Source of the DNA: JBGVMW01 sp045125095 | GTDB taxonomy: Bacteria > Bacillota > Clostridia > Lachnospirales > Lachnospiraceae | NCBI GenBank assembly: GCA_045125095.1 | Contig: JBGVMW010000005.1 | Coordinates: forward strand, 1-5,115 | DNA length: 5,115 bases | Reading direction: 5' to 3' | In this document: one piece after another, positions 5,107 to 5,115 of the stretch | Layout: every line of letters starts with the position of its first letter | Numbering within the stretch: the first letter of the stretch is position 1 | Notes under the pieces: generated by a model | Seen by the model: the letters and a program-made list of their open reading frames with translations, nothing else | The model's database searches: none | Told to the model about the DNA's origin: nothing | Position numbers and translations under genes: made by a program

Positions 5107-5115
5107 TAAAATTAT

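Overview
The window reads as part of a mobile element or plasmid from a Gram-positive Clostridia host, most likely a gut Lachnospiraceae-type bacterium. This rests on strong AGGAGG-type ribosome binding sites, moderate to low GC, and protein families (large serine recombinase, TnpV-like protein, ParB-like and ParM-like proteins) that are typical of clostridial conjugative or mobilizable elements. The host assignment is inference from gene content. All convincing genes lie on the minus strand, so the biological order runs from high to low coordinates.

Layout in transcription order: (1) A small unrecognised 64-residue protein (5064-4870) has a near-perfect Shine-Dalgarno site, with a possible -10 box at the window edge. 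(2) A 148-bp spacer carries tandem 17-bp repeats, a plausible promoter and paired 11-bp repeats. (3) A complete 560-residue large serine recombinase follows (4721-3039). (4) Next comes a 636-bp gap with no convincing gene (3038-2403). It is filled with inverted repeats: a hairpin cluster, a branched structure closed by a 16-bp helix, a rho-independent terminator, and a structured leader directly before the next gene. (5) The last part is a compact module: a ParB-like CTP/DNA-binding protein (2402-1296), a TnpV-family protein starting 12 bp later (1283-876), and the first 267 residues of a ParM/StbA-type actin-like ATPase (802 to the left edge, incomplete).

How they may work together: the recombinase would integrate, excise or invert the element. 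The ParB-like and ParM-like proteins point to segregation or maintenance of a circular form. The combination is unusual because neither a ParA nor a recognisable ParR is visible, and the small TnpV-family protein occupies the place between parB and parM.

The points most worth a second look are the palindromic repeat array inside the parB coding sequence, the structured non-coding block between recombinase and parB, and the parB-tnpV-parM gene order.
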